Notes under the pieces: model-generated
Database searches by the model: none
What the model saw: only the letters and a program-made list of their open reading frames with translations
What the model was told of the DNA's origin: nothing
Made by a program: the position numbers and the translations under genes
DNA from: Verrucomicrobium spinosum DSM 4136 = JCM 18804
GTDB lineage: Bacteria > Verrucomicrobiota > Verrucomicrobiia > Verrucomicrobiales > Verrucomicrobiaceae
Direction of reading: 5' to 3'
NCBI RefSeq assembly: GCF_000172155.1
Contig: NZ_ABIZ01000001.1
Coordinates: 5,799,105 to 5,863,104 of the forward strand
Length of the DNA stretch: 64,000 bases
Shown here: one piece after another, positions 19,101 to 29,572 of the stretch
Layout: each line of letters opens with the position of its first letter
Numbering within the stretch: position 1 is the stretch's first letter

Positions 19101-19203
19101 CACGCGGGGCCAGAGACCCCGCCTCCTTTAGTCCGCAGCCAAGCCACACGATGACTTGTTTCCTGGTACAGGAGGCGGGGGTTCCCAGCCCCGCTCAGTC
19201 GAA
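19101..19203. repeat. REP-like inverted pair of GC-rich repeat
   Basis: A sequence of the form GCGGGGC..ACCCCGCCTCCT at 19101-19126 faces its imperfect reverse complement AGGAGGCGGGGGTTCCCAGC at 19170-19200. A further copy of the second half, including the following CTCAGTCGA, occurs at 33878-33909. Two inverted copies about 45 bases apart are the layout of BIME/REP elements. Confidence 0.6.
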
Positions 19204-19478
19204 TGTGTTTTGACGTAGCGTCCCCTGATACGTGGCCATCCGTGCAGCGTTGGGAAGGCTGTGACCTGAAAAAGTGTACTGCAGACGGATGCAATGGCAT
19301 GAGCTGACTGACGTTCCCGGCAAGATGCCGCAAACAGCACGCAGGGATGCGTGCGCACCCCGAGCTTCCCAAGCACAGGCCATATTGAGAGAACCCGGGA
19401 CAGGAGCATCCTCGCTCCTGCCCTCATCCCTTTCTCGTACGATCAAACTCTATCCTGGCAACGATATCACCACCGCCC
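19204..19478. other. Intergenic region past rpoD with small hairpins
   Basis: No gene was recognised. On the minus strand, a 7-bp stem CAGGAGC/GCTCCTG at 19401-19420 lies about 60 bases after the rpoD stop, but without a T tract, so it is only a candidate terminator or repeat. Degenerate GC-rich repeat-like sequence fills the rest. Confidence 0.4.
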
Positions 19479-21314
<1,836 letters not shown>

Positions 21315-21508
21315 GAAGCCGGAAGCGGAAGAATCTTCTGGAGCCTAGAGCTACGGTCAAGAACTCTTTGTACAGTTGAGGAAAGCCTTTAGCCATCTCA
21401 GGAGCGAAACAGTTCATTTTTGCCCGAAAATCACTCTTTCCGTCTGGGTGGTGGGATTTTTGAAAATTGGCGGGTCATGCAAATCTAAAATTCATCAGCC
21501 CCATTCAC

Positions 21509-23383
21509 TCAGTAATCTTGTTTGCTGGGAAGCTGAGCGCGCCGGACGCCGATTTCCCCCTTCAACCGTATCACCTCTTGTTGGAGCAGGATGACTTCAT
21601 CCTTCGCCAGCCCTGGCTGACGGAGTCTGGTGGTCACATTTTGATAGAGGTTCTCCAGCCCCTGGAATTCGATGTGCTGCAGCGTCTGGAGTGCCGTCTC
21701 GATGGAAACCCGCTGGGGAGGCTCTGCCACCACACGGCTGAAAGCGCGCTCCTCTGCCGGGGTCAAAGTGGTCAGAAAGGCGCTCAAGCCTCCCGAGGTG
21801 GAGAGGTCAGACTGGGATTTGAACACCAGTTCCAGCAGTTCACAGCCCGGCACTGCTGCCAGAGCATCCAGCTGAGCATGCGTGCGAATGAGCGCCAGCA
21901 CCTCTGCAGAAGTCACCGCCAGACGAATCATCTGCCGGGCATGGGGATGAGGAGGCGGCAGTTCCGCCTCTTCTGGCCGGTCTGTGGCACCAGATGCACC
22001 TGACCCCGAAGCCCCGTTTCCACCATTTTTGCCTGCCGCGGCCTTTTGCTGCTGATTGGCGATGGATTTGGCAAGCCGGGCCACCTGCTTGCGGAAATCG
22101 GACTCCAGGATATTGAGGCGTACGCAGACCTTTTGAATGGCCGCGTCCCGGGCAATGTTGTTGTCCAGCAGCTGGATCATGGTGGCCATGTCCCCCGCAA
22201 ACCGCGTTTTCTCCCGAGTCTCCGCCATGTTGCGGGTGGAAGACGCATAGTCGATCATGTGATCGAAGAAATCCCGGGCGTCATCCAGCTTGGCCTGAAA
22301 CGCCTGAGGCCCCTCCTTCCGGATCAGCGAATCTGGATCCTCCCCCTGCGGGAGAGGTGCCACTTTCACCACCAGCCCAGTGGGTGCCAGGATGTGGAAG
22401 GCGCGCTCGGCCGCCTTGTACCCGGCATTGTCAGAGTCAAAACAAAGCACCACCTCCTCTGCATGTCGCTTCAGCATCCGGGCGTGAAACTCCGTGAACG
22501 CCGTCCCCAGCGGGGCGACCACATTCTCGAACCCACTCTCGAACGCCATGATCATGTCGATCTGGCCTTCACATACCACTGCACGGTTCGCCTTGATGAT
22601 GGCGCGCTTGGACTTGTCCAGGCCGAAGAGGACCTTGCTCTTGTTAAAGAGCATGGTCTCCGGAGAGTTCAGGTATTTCGCAGCTTTGGCGTTGGAATCC
22701 AGCAGCCGCCCGCTGAAGGCGATGACCTCTCCGTAGTCGTTGCGGATGGGGAACATCAACCGATGTCGGAAACGCGCATAGATTTGCCCTCCCCGACCAG
22801 AATCCTCATCACCCCGGGCCAGAATACCTCCAGCCACCAGCAGATTCTCCGTGTACTTGTGCTCCTCCGCCCACTTCATGAGCATGGGCGTCGAGGCGGG
22901 AGCGTAGCCCATTTCCCAAGATTTGGCGGTCGCCGCATTGATGCCACGGGACTTGAGATAGGCCCGGGCCTCCTCTGCCACCTGCCCTTTCATCAGCAGC
23001 AGGTGAAACCAGGCAGAAATGTCCCGATGCAGTTTGACCAACCCGTTGCGGATCTTGGCCGTGCGCTCCGCATTGGCGTCCCACACCTCTTCTTGGATGC
23101 GAATGCCGGCTGAGTCTGCCAGACGCTTCACCGCGTCCATGAACTGGAGACCATCATGCTCCATGACAAAACGGATGGCGGTGCCCCCAACCCCGCAGCC
23201 GAAGCAATGGTAGGAGCCACGCGCGGGATTCACGTAGAACGAGGGGGTTTTTTCTCCATGGAACGGGCAGAGGCCCCGCCAGTTTGTCCCCACCCGGCGC
23301 AGCTTCACGTAGCGCCCCACGAGATCCACGATGTCCGTGGCCGCGAGCACTTGTTGAAGCGTTTCTTCCGGGATTCGAGCCAT
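21509..23383 (-). CDS. dnaG: DNA primase
   Basis: 624 residues. The CHC2 zinc ribbon is intact (C39, H42, C60, C63 in CPFHGEKTPSFY and YHCFGCG). The Toprim region shows VVCEGQIDMIMAFESG and VVLCFDSDNAGYKAAERAF, and the primase core (YLNSPETMLFNKSKVLFGLD) is present. The C-terminal third, presumed to bind DnaB, is divergent and includes a Gly/Ser/Ala-rich linker around AAAGKNGGNGASG. DnaG makes primers for replication. It starts 80 bases after the YkgJ-like gene and precedes rpoD, consistent with one minus-strand unit. The ATG at 23383 gives the normal MARIPEETLQQV start. Confidence 0.97.
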   Translation of the reverse strand: MARIPEETLQQVLAATDIVDLVGRYVKLRRVGTNWRGLCPFHGEKTPSFYVNPARGSYHCFGCGVGGTAIRFVMEHDGLQFMDAVKRLADSAGIRIQEEVWDANAERTAKIRNGLVKLHRDISAWFHLLLMKGQVAEEARAYLKSRGINAATAKSWEMGYAPASTPMLMKWAEEHKYTENLLVAGGILARGDEDSGRGGQIYARFRHRLMFPIRNDYGEVIAFSGRLLDSNAKAAKYLNSPETMLFNKSKVLFGLDKSKRAIIKANRAVVCEGQIDMIMAFESGFENVVAPLGTAFTEFHARMLKRHAEEVVLCFDSDNAGYKAAERAFHILAPTGLVVKVAPLPQGEDPDSLIRKEGPQAFQAKLDDARDFFDHMIDYASSTRNMAETREKTRFAGDMATMIQLLDNNIARDAAIQKVCVRLNILESDFRKQVARLAKSIANQQQKAAAGKNGGNGASGSGASGATDRPEEAELPPPHPHARQMIRLAVTSAEVLALIRTHAQLDALAAVPGCELLELVFKSQSDLSTSGGLSAFLTTLTPAEERAFSRVVAEPPQRVSIETALQTLQHIEFQGLENLYQNVTTRLRQPGLAKDEVILLQQEVIRLKGEIGVRRAQLPSKQDY

Positions 23384-23463
23384 ACGCCAAGTGTCAGCTT
23401 CGACGATACAAACTCCGTCAGCAAGTTGTCACAAAAAGTCTCCCAAGAAAATCGCCACCCTGC

Positions 23464-23955
23464 CTACCGCTTGCCACGCTTGTTCTTCCCTCTCCCTACC
23501 TGCTGACCTCGTGCTCCGTCACCGTCTTCCAAGGCATCCTCCACCGCTCCTTGGATTGGGCGCGGGCCGTCACCGCCGAGTTTTTCATCCAACACCTCCA
23601 GGCGCTGAATGAGATCCGCCAGATGCTTCCGCGGATAGGGGCCACCCGCAGCTGGGCAAAAATGAGTGCGGCAGCCGAACGGGCGGTGCTGGTAGATCAT
23701 GCAGCGGCCATTCTGCCCCAGCAGCGGGCAGGCTCCGTCCCCATTGGGACGCACAGGCAGCTTCTTCCGGCCACTGGCCCGCACGCCGATCGCCGCATAC
23801 CGGGCCTCCCCCAACGTGAGCATGGGGGTCCGGCCTGTGAGGTGAAACTGGCAACACTCCGTGAGCATGCTGCACTGCCTCTCCAGGGGACGCGCCTCGA
23901 CAGCCGCATAAATGGCGGCCATTTCACTGCGTACTTCAGCATCCGAGAGCGACAT
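23464..23955 (-). CDS. YkgJ family cysteine-cluster protein
   Basis: 163 residues. Conserved cysteines occur as CSMLTECCQFH, ACPLLGQNGRCMIYQHRPFGC and RTHFC, the zinc- or iron-chelating YkgJ/UPF0153 pattern (C-x-x-C-C, then GRCMIYQHRPFGCR). The C-terminal 40 residues are basic and low complexity (GRGKNKRGKR). Biochemical function is not established for the family. It lies directly upstream of dnaG on the same strand and may share its transcript. Confidence 0.85.
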   Translation of the reverse strand: MSLSDAEVRSEMAAIYAAVEARPLERQCSMLTECCQFHLTGRTPMLTLGEARYAAIGVRASGRKKLPVRPNGDGACPLLGQNGRCMIYQHRPFGCRTHFCPAAGGPYPRKHLADLIQRLEVLDEKLGGDGPRPIQGAVEDALEDGDGARGQQVGRGKNKRGKR

Positions 23956-24026
23956 CCGCCCACCCTACCCAAAAAACTGCAATTTGCCACTCCCCCTTAT
24001 CCCTTCTCCCTCGTCCCTTTCCCCTC

Positions 24027-25757
24027 TCATTTAAACACCGTATCCACCCCCATGGCACTGTCCTTGGCGAAGCTGGGGATCCATTGAGGCCGACGTCGGG
24101 ACACGACCCGAAAAATGAGCGACAGCGTGTGCAGGGTGAGCAACCGGTCCAGCAACCGGTACCCGCGTTGCCGACGCATCAGCAATTGAAATGCCCACCC
24201 AAGATAGCGGGCCTTCACCCAGAAGGGCTTGAAGTCCATCTTCACCCGGTAGCGATGTCGTTCGCCCCCCTTCGGGTACTTTGCTTTATACGCCTTCTTG
24301 GTGGCGCGCAAGCGAGCCTCGATCTCGGCACAGAACGGCTGGAAGTAGTACTCCCGGGCCAGGGCGAGGATGTTGAAGGTGTCCGCCATGTACTCGATGT
24401 CGGCCTCCGGCATGCCACACTCCGTCGCCAGCGTCTTCATCTCCTCCAGCTTCTGCTGGCAGAGCTTGGTGGTACGCAGGCAGGCCTCCTTGTCCTGCAC
24501 GAAGTAGCCGAGCACCTTTTTCACCGAGTGGCTGATGAAGATGTTGTGCCAGTACACCTGAAGAATGGGCGGGATGCGCACCCGGCGGAAGAACAGTTTC
24601 TGCCGGGCGAACTCCTCTACATAAAGCAGTTCATGGATGACGGTGTCCGACAACCGGAGGAGTTCCAGGAGGGAACGCCAGTTGGGCAGAGCCTTGACCT
24701 GGGCAAAGTCCCGCACCGACTCCTCCACCAACTGGCGGTCTTTGAAGGTCCGGATGGCCACAAAGGTGTTCAGTTCCGTCCAGACTGCCCGGTCTTCCAG
24801 GAGGGCCAGCCGACGAAACGGCACCCAGCCGCCCGTCTGACACCACACCATGATGCCCACCAAGTTCTCCGCCTGGTCCAGCTCCCGTGCATACCGCTCG
24901 TAATCCCACCCTGTGAAGCTGGGGTACTCGCCACAGCCCTCGTATTCCCGGCGGGTCTGGAGCTCAATGATCTTCCTCACCCGGGTCCGGAAGAAGTTTT
25001 TGTTGAGCGGCAGGTAGCGGAAAAAGTCGCTCTCGCCGAACTTCATGGAGACGATAAGCGACGGACTGTCCACCACCCCCTTCAGCACGGTGACAAACGT
25101 TCCCCGGTGCCACATGAGATCGCCAATCCGGTAGGCCCCCACCGTCCAGGTGCGGAAAATGAGCTGTCGCCCGTGCTTCTCGAACACCGGCAGCAGGGTC
25201 TTGAGGAAGCGATTGACCTGCTCCGGGCGCTTCAGGTAGAGCTCGCTGCGAAACTCCCCCTGCACATCGGGTGCATCGGACTCGCCGATCCGCAGGATGA
25301 CCCCTGCCACTTGGGGGAAGTCGCGAAGAAACCCATCCAGCAGCTCGGCGAGGAATCGCTCCACCGTCCAGCGCAGCCGGGCGATGTGCTCCCGCACCGC
25401 CGGGGTGGAACTGAAGACATCCATGGTGAAATAGACCTGTAGCCCATGGCGCTGCGCGATCTCCATACACCGCCCAAACTCGGCCCGCCAGCGGCTGATC
25501 CGGGCGCGGGTGTCCAGTTCGTACCAAGAGTGATCCGCCAGGTGGGTGGCATCATCCAGAGAGATCGCGTTGTACCCCATCGCAGCCGCCCGGGCGCAGA
25601 AGGTGTCCAAATCCGCCCGAATCTGAGTCCACTGCGCCGCGGAATCGGGCCCATCCAGCTGAAGATGCTCAAACGGGATCTTGGACCAATTAATGGTCCG
25701 TCGGGGATACCCTCGGAAAAAGGGACCGATGGCATCTATGAGGAAGAGGTTCATCAT
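24027..25757 (-). CDS. Uncharacterised protein, possibly a glycoside-hydrolase-like TIM barrel
   Basis: 576 residues, no signal peptide. I do not recognise a named family. The first 300 residues alternate strands and helices like a TIM barrel, with DTFCARAAAMGYNAISLDDA, GLQVYFTMDVFSS, AGVILRIGESDAPDVQGEF and RQLIFRTWTVGAY; acidic residues at strand ends (ESD, DD) are where hydrolase catalytic residues would sit, as in GH67/GH20-like enzymes. The C-terminal half is helical and basic. It is divergent from a UbiA-family prenyltransferase gene 170 bases away, hinting at glycan or lipid-linked sugar metabolism. Enzyme activity is speculation. Confidence 0.55.
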   Translation of the reverse strand: MMNLFLIDAIGPFFRGYPRRTINWSKIPFEHLQLDGPDSAAQWTQIRADLDTFCARAAAMGYNAISLDDATHLADHSWYELDTRARISRWRAEFGRCMEIAQRHGLQVYFTMDVFSSTPAVREHIARLRWTVERFLAELLDGFLRDFPQVAGVILRIGESDAPDVQGEFRSELYLKRPEQVNRFLKTLLPVFEKHGRQLIFRTWTVGAYRIGDLMWHRGTFVTVLKGVVDSPSLIVSMKFGESDFFRYLPLNKNFFRTRVRKIIELQTRREYEGCGEYPSFTGWDYERYARELDQAENLVGIMVWCQTGGWVPFRRLALLEDRAVWTELNTFVAIRTFKDRQLVEESVRDFAQVKALPNWRSLLELLRLSDTVIHELLYVEEFARQKLFFRRVRIPPILQVYWHNIFISHSVKKVLGYFVQDKEACLRTTKLCQQKLEEMKTLATECGMPEADIEYMADTFNILALAREYYFQPFCAEIEARLRATKKAYKAKYPKGGERHRYRVKMDFKPFWVKARYLGWAFQLLMRRQRGYRLLDRLLTLHTLSLIFRVVSRRRPQWIPSFAKDSAMGVDTVFK

Positions 25758-25926
25758 GCGGATGTTGCCGTCCAGCCATACCCTCCGGCATCAGCAATGG
25801 AAAGCGCTCCCTGCGCCGGTTCGCTGACGAAATCGTCACCTCGAAGGCCGACAGCGGTCAATTTCACCCTGCTCTGGATGGAACTCCGGCGGCATTTCGC
25901 ATTTCCTCATTGCCCACGCCTGCTTT

Positions 25927-26892
25927 GTGGTTAACAAAACCGCCCCCGTGATCGAATACCTGAAAATCTGCCGCCCGGACCATTGGTTGAAGAACATCTT
26001 CATCCTCTTTGGCCATGTCGTGGCCTGGGCCTTGGTGCTGGATTTCCAACTGGACTTCGGCCTGGTCATCACTGCCCTGCTCTCGCTGATCCCGGCCTGC
26101 CTCGTGGCCTCAGCCAACTACATTCTCAACGAGATCCTGGACGCTCCGTTCGACGCAGTCCACCCCACGAAGCGGCTTCGCGGCATTCCTGCTGGAAAAG
26201 TGAAGGTGCCCTACCTCTGGTGGCTCATGGTAGGACTCATTGTGGGGGCCTTCGCCCTCTGCGCCCTGTTCAAGTTCAACTGGGGTTACCAAGCCTCCCT
26301 CGCCCTGCTCCTGCTGAGCGGGCTGGTGTACAATGTGCCCCCCATCCGCCTGAAGGATCGCGCCTTCATGGACGTGATCGCAGAGTCCTTCAACAACCCC
26401 ATCCGGCTCTGGCTCGGCTACTACGCCCTGGTGCAGCCCAATCAGGTGCCGCCACTCTCTATTGTACTGGCCTGGTGGTTCTTCGGTGCCCTGCTCATGA
26501 CCGGGAAGCGCTACTCTGAGTTCCGCTTCATTGGCGATGTCTCCGTGAGCGGACGCTACCGCAAGTCCTTCCAGGTCTATACGGAGAAGAGCCTCATCCT
26601 GGCGATGATCACCTATGCGAATCTCTTCTGCTTCTGCACAGGAATCGCCATGGCGGTCTATCCCCGCTTAAACAACCTCGTTTTCGTGTTCCCGATGATC
26701 GTCATTGCAGTCATCGCCTACTTCCACCACGCGATGAAGGAGGAAACGGCCCGTCTGGAGCCGGAACAACTCCTCAAAAACCCTTGGATCGCCTTCTGGA
26801 CCATCGTCACGGGTGCCGCGACGATCGCCCTTTTGCTCGCCAAAAGCAACTATGCCAAGGGCGCTCACTTGCTTGGCCCCCTTCAGTGGTAG
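25927..26892 (+). CDS. UbiA family prenyltransferase (decaprenyl-phosphate phosphoribosyltransferase-like)
   Basis: 321 residues with about eight or nine membrane helices. The opening EYLKICRPDHWLKNIFILFG and the loop NYILNEILDAPFDAVHPTKRLRGIPAG match the branch of UbiA enzymes that transfer phosphoribose to decaprenyl phosphate (N-x-x-D-x-x-x-D-x-x-H-P-x-K-R). The second acidic motif is less clear (VIAESFNNPIRLW; the last Asp of the typical motif is replaced). The start is GTG at 25927; no ATG precedes the conserved region. It would supply lipid-linked pentose for envelope glycans if the assignment holds. Downstream lies a large inverted repeat. Confidence 0.75.
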   Translation: MVNKTAPVIEYLKICRPDHWLKNIFILFGHVVAWALVLDFQLDFGLVITALLSLIPACLVASANYILNEILDAPFDAVHPTKRLRGIPAGKVKVPYLWWLMVGLIVGAFALCALFKFNWGYQASLALLLLSGLVYNVPPIRLKDRAFMDVIAESFNNPIRLWLGYYALVQPNQVPPLSIVLAWWFFGALLMTGKRYSEFRFIGDVSVSGRYRKSFQVYTEKSLILAMITYANLFCFCTGIAMAVYPRLNNLVFVFPMIVIAVIAYFHHAMKEETARLEPEQLLKNPWIAFWTIVTGAATIALLLAKSNYAKGAHLLGPLQW

Positions 26893-26916
26893 GAGCGGCT
26901 TCGCCGCAGACAGGGA

Positions 26917-27080
26917 AAAGACACCAGACTGCCAGACGCCAGACATCAGACCTGAGTCTGGCGTGACTTGAGGATTCATTGGGCGAGAAAGACGCTAAAG
27001 AGGAAGGACCGTCGTAGGTCTCTTTCGTGTTCGCCCCGCTGTCAGGTCTGATGTCTGGCGTCTGGCAGTCTGGTGTCTTT
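26917..27080. repeat. Perfect 39-bp inverted repeat, 86-base spacer
   Basis: The left arm 26917-26955 (starts AAAGACACCAGACTGCCAGA) is exactly reverse-complementary to 27042-27080. The spacer contains further complementary pieces (GGGCGA with TCGCCC, AAAGAG with CTCTTT), so the element can fold into one long hairpin. A T-run follows the right arm. It lies between the prenyltransferase and the next gene and could also act as a terminator. Confidence 0.85.
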
Positions 27081-27146
27081 CTCTTTTTTTCAACACGCGC
27101 TTCCCCACCCTGTCTATCGCCTTCGACAGTGCAACCCCTGACAACC

Positions 27147-27788
27147 ATGAACGAATCCCCTGCTTCGGTGGCGGCTCCCGCGAATCCGCCTGTGCTCCGT
27201 CGTCGCTATACCTGGACCAAGCGACTCCTTGTGACGGGCTGTGTGCTCGTTGGCCTTGGTGCTTGGTGGTACCAGTACAATCTGAACGCCTCGCCCTTCC
27301 GGCCCGTCCAACTGACGGCCGCTGAACAGGAAGCGGTGCAGACCAAGCTGGCCACGCTGGAGAACCAGGTACAGTCCACAGACCCGGCCAAAACGCTGGT
27401 TCTCAATGAGCGTGAGATCAATGGGTTCTTGCAGCAGCAAGGTTTGGGGGACCAGATCAAGGTCAGCATCAACAGTGGCAACATTGGTGCCCAGTTTCTG
27501 ATCCCGGTGGACAAGGACTTTCCCGTCATGGGAGGCAGTACCGTACGGGTGAAGGTGGCGTTCAACACCCATTTGGATGCCAACCGTCAACTTGCCCTGA
27601 GTCTGGCAGATATCAGCGTGGGCGGGATCTCCCTGCCTAATGACTGGCTGGGGAACATGAAGGGTCTTAATCTATTGGACCACAACAAGATGGGTGAAGG
27701 TGACGCGCAATTTTTTAAAAGTTTCGCCGCAGGCATCAAAGATTTTCAACTTAAGAATGGCGAGTTGCGTCTGGTCTTGAACGACTGA
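27147..27788 (+). CDS. Hypothetical single-pass membrane protein
   Basis: About 213 residues, family not recognised. A Pro/Ala-rich cytoplasmic tail leads to a basic stretch (RRRYTWTKR) and one membrane helix (LLVTGCVLVGLGAWWY, residues about 27-43). The outer part has an LTAAEQ..LVLNEREINGFL segment and alternating beta strands (FLIPVDKDFPVMGGSTVRVKV), reminiscent of DUF2140/YpmS-like envelope proteins, but that is only a resemblance. The ATG at 27147 is preferred; upstream in-frame sequence overlaps the inverted repeat. The last 40 residues are AT-richer than the rest. No partner gene is close. Confidence 0.6.
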   Translation: MNESPASVAAPANPPVLRRRYTWTKRLLVTGCVLVGLGAWWYQYNLNASPFRPVQLTAAEQEAVQTKLATLENQVQSTDPAKTLVLNEREINGFLQQQGLGDQIKVSINSGNIGAQFLIPVDKDFPVMGGSTVRVKVAFNTHLDANRQLALSLADISVGGISLPNDWLGNMKGLNLLDHNKMGEGDAQFFKSFAAGIKDFQLKNGELRLVLND

Positions 27789-27899
27789 TTCCGCTCCCAG
27801 AGGCCGATTCCGGTCGAGTGCCCCTATCGCATCTAACGATTCAAGTGGATGTAGGTAGGGGCGATTTTGTTAAATATTCTTAAATTTGTTTTTTTTGTG

Positions 27900-27927
27900 T
27901 TGCCGGAGAACAGCTCGACGGTATTAT
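27900..27927 (+). promoter_or_regulatory. Candidate sigma-70 promoter of the outer-membrane barrel gene
   Basis: TTGCCG and TATTAT are separated by 16 bases in an AT-rich leader. The start of transcription would fall about 20 bases before ATG 27954. It is a pattern match only. Confidence 0.4.
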
Positions 27928-27953
27928 TAGCGCGCAATCAAACTCAACCAACC

Positions 27954-28502
27954 ATGAAAAAAATCGCTTCACTTCTGATGACGCTCGCCCTCGCCTCCAG
28001 CGCGTTCGCGGGTCCTGTGTCCTACTCCGGCAAAGGCGGCAAAGCCGTTCAGCCGATGGCTCCGGTTCCTACCGGCTGTGAGTGCTTCGGCCCTGGCTTT
28101 GCCGTGGGCGCTTTCGGCGGTGGCTATCTTCCCGATGGCGACTCCGAAGACGACGTCCTTGGCGGCGGTGTGCTGGCCGAGTACTTCTTCACCCCGTACA
28201 TCGGTGTTCAGGGTACCTATGGTATCTTCGCCACCAACAGCGAGCATCATGAATTTGACGCCGCTTTGGTTCTTCGCTACCCCATCACCTCCCTTTGCAT
28301 CGCTCCCTATGCAATGGTCGGCGGCGGCTACAGCGTGAACTCCGATGACAAAGCCAACTACTTCGTCGGCGGCGGTATCGAAGCCCGTTTCGAAGGTCTT
28401 AACTGCCTTGGCATCTTCGCTGACGGCGCTTATCACTTCGCAGCTGACGACGGCGACGAAGACTACACCATCGTTCGCCTCGGTGTGAAAGTTCCGTTCT
28501 GA
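27954..28502 (+). CDS. Small outer-membrane beta-barrel protein
   Basis: 182 residues. The signal peptide (MKKIASLLMTLALASSAFAG) is clear and defines the start. The rest is rich in Gly and aromatic residues with alternating strands (GFAVGAFGGGYLP, VLAEYFFTPYIGVQGTYG, APYAMVGGGYSV, YFVGGGIEARFEG) and ends in the C-terminal phenylalanine (VRLGVKVPF) used for BamA-dependent insertion. It resembles OmpA/OmpX-like eight-stranded barrels. Codon use is highly biased to preferred codons, which suggests strong expression. A tight promoter-like leader and strong terminator isolate it as a single-gene unit. Confidence 0.85.
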   Translation: MKKIASLLMTLALASSAFAGPVSYSGKGGKAVQPMAPVPTGCECFGPGFAVGAFGGGYLPDGDSEDDVLGGGVLAEYFFTPYIGVQGTYGIFATNSEHHEFDAALVLRYPITSLCIAPYAMVGGGYSVNSDDKANYFVGGGIEARFEGLNCLGIFADGAYHFAADDGDEDYTIVRLGVKVPF

Positions 28503-28536
28503 TTCTGAGCCGGACACAAAGTCACATTCTTTCTTC

Positions 28537-28568
28537 GAGAGGGGAGCGGGCAACCGCTCCCCTCTTTT
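28537..28568 (+). terminator. Terminator of the barrel gene
   Basis: GAGGGGAGCGG pairs with CCGCTCCCCTC over a GCAA tetraloop, then TTTT. It lies about 35 bases after the stop. Confidence 0.85.
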
Positions 28569-28779
28569 ATGTGTGGGTGAGGTTCTCGGGGCACAAGGGC
28601 CGATCATGAGGAGCACCCAAGCCAAAAACCGGGGTGCGTAGCGATGAAGATTGGTCAGGCCCCGGCAGGCACCACAGGGGTACGCAGCGGCGCATCAGGG
28701 CACCGTCCGCAATGAAGTGCACCCGTCCGACTGGCAAAGGGCTGCCGAACCAGAGTAAAACCCCCTCCTCTTTTTAGTT

Positions 28780-28968
28780 ATGCCCGCCAAATCCAAAAAG
28801 CAGCAAATGGCCGCAGGAGCCGCCCTCTCCGCCAAACGCGGAGATCGTTCCAAGGCGTCCCTCAAAGGAGCTTCTCGCCAAATGGTCGAGTCCATGTCCA
28901 AAGCAGAACTGGAGCAAATGGCCTGCGCCAAACGCAGCGAGCTCCCCACCCGCAAGCGCGCAAATTGA
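28780..28968 (+). CDS. DUF3008 family small basic protein
   Basis: 62 residues, lysine/alanine-rich and predicted soluble. MPAKSKKQQMAAGAALSAKR is essentially the family signature of DUF3008, followed by MVESMSKAELEQMA. No function is established; such small proteins may bind nucleic acid. It is an independent gene, 35 bases before the next one, so the two may be coexpressed. Confidence 0.85.
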   Translation: MPAKSKKQQMAAGAALSAKRGDRSKASLKGASRQMVESMSKAELEQMACAKRSELPTRKRAN

Positions 28969-29002
28969 TAGGCGTCCGCTTTCCTTCCCCCTACCCCTAC
29001 TT

Positions 29003-29368
29003 ATGAAAGAGAACCCCTTTCTCAGTCCACGCCCCATCTCGCTGCCGCGCCGCGAGGCAAGCGCACTTGATTACCGCGTCATCGAATTCCGGCACGCTGG
29101 CCGGGCACGGTATGTGGGTGATTGCCGCATGGACGGCAGCCACGAGGGTGACAAGTCCGTCCGCGTCTTCTTTCGTCCCCCTCAAAACAGGGCCAACGAC
29201 ATCCGGCTGCCAGACCAACCAGTGGCTCCGGACAACGCCGATATGTTCCTGACCCAGCTGGGGCTCGCCGCCGTCAAAGTCCCCGCCGCCCTCTCTGACC
29301 CGTGCGTCATTGATCTGGAGACCGCCGATCAGTCCACGGAACCCATTGCGATCGGTGGCATTTATTGA
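29003..29368 (+). CDS. Hypothetical small protein
   Basis: 121 residues, no recognised family, no signal peptide or membrane segment. The N-terminus is Pro/Arg-rich, and the core (YRVIEFRHAGRARYVGDCRM, SVRVFFRPPQNRANDIRLPD) looks like a small beta-rich domain. The 35-base spacing after the DUF3008 gene suggests a shared transcript. An inverted repeat follows 70 bases downstream. Coding support is moderate. Confidence 0.5.
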   Translation: MKENPFLSPRPISLPRREASALDYRVIEFRHAGRARYVGDCRMDGSHEGDKSVRVFFRPPQNRANDIRLPDQPVAPDNADMFLTQLGLAAVKVPAALSDPCVIDLETADQSTEPIAIGGIY

Positions 29369-29439
29369 TCCAGCCGATTGCCAGTCTGCACTGCACTGAA
29401 GCCTGGACTTCCCTCCAGCTTCCAGCAAAGGCAGCTGCT

Positions 29440-29511
29440 TGTAGTTCAAACTTTAGTTTGCTCAGGACACGTCACCAAAGATCGACTGAGCAAACTAAAG
29501 TTTGAACTACA
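29440..29511. repeat. Perfect 26-bp inverted repeat
   Basis: The left arm 29440-29465 (TGTAGTTCAAACTTTAGTTT and the next six bases) is exactly complementary to 29486-29511, with a 20-base loop. Outward the arms extend imperfectly through CAGCTGCTTG and its complement to about 29432 and 29523. It lies between convergent genes and could serve as a bidirectional terminator or be a dispersed palindromic element. Confidence 0.8.
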
Positions 29512-29572
29512 AACAAGCAGCTGAGCCGCCTCTCATCCAGTTCACACCTCGAACCTCAACTGACGCACTGCG

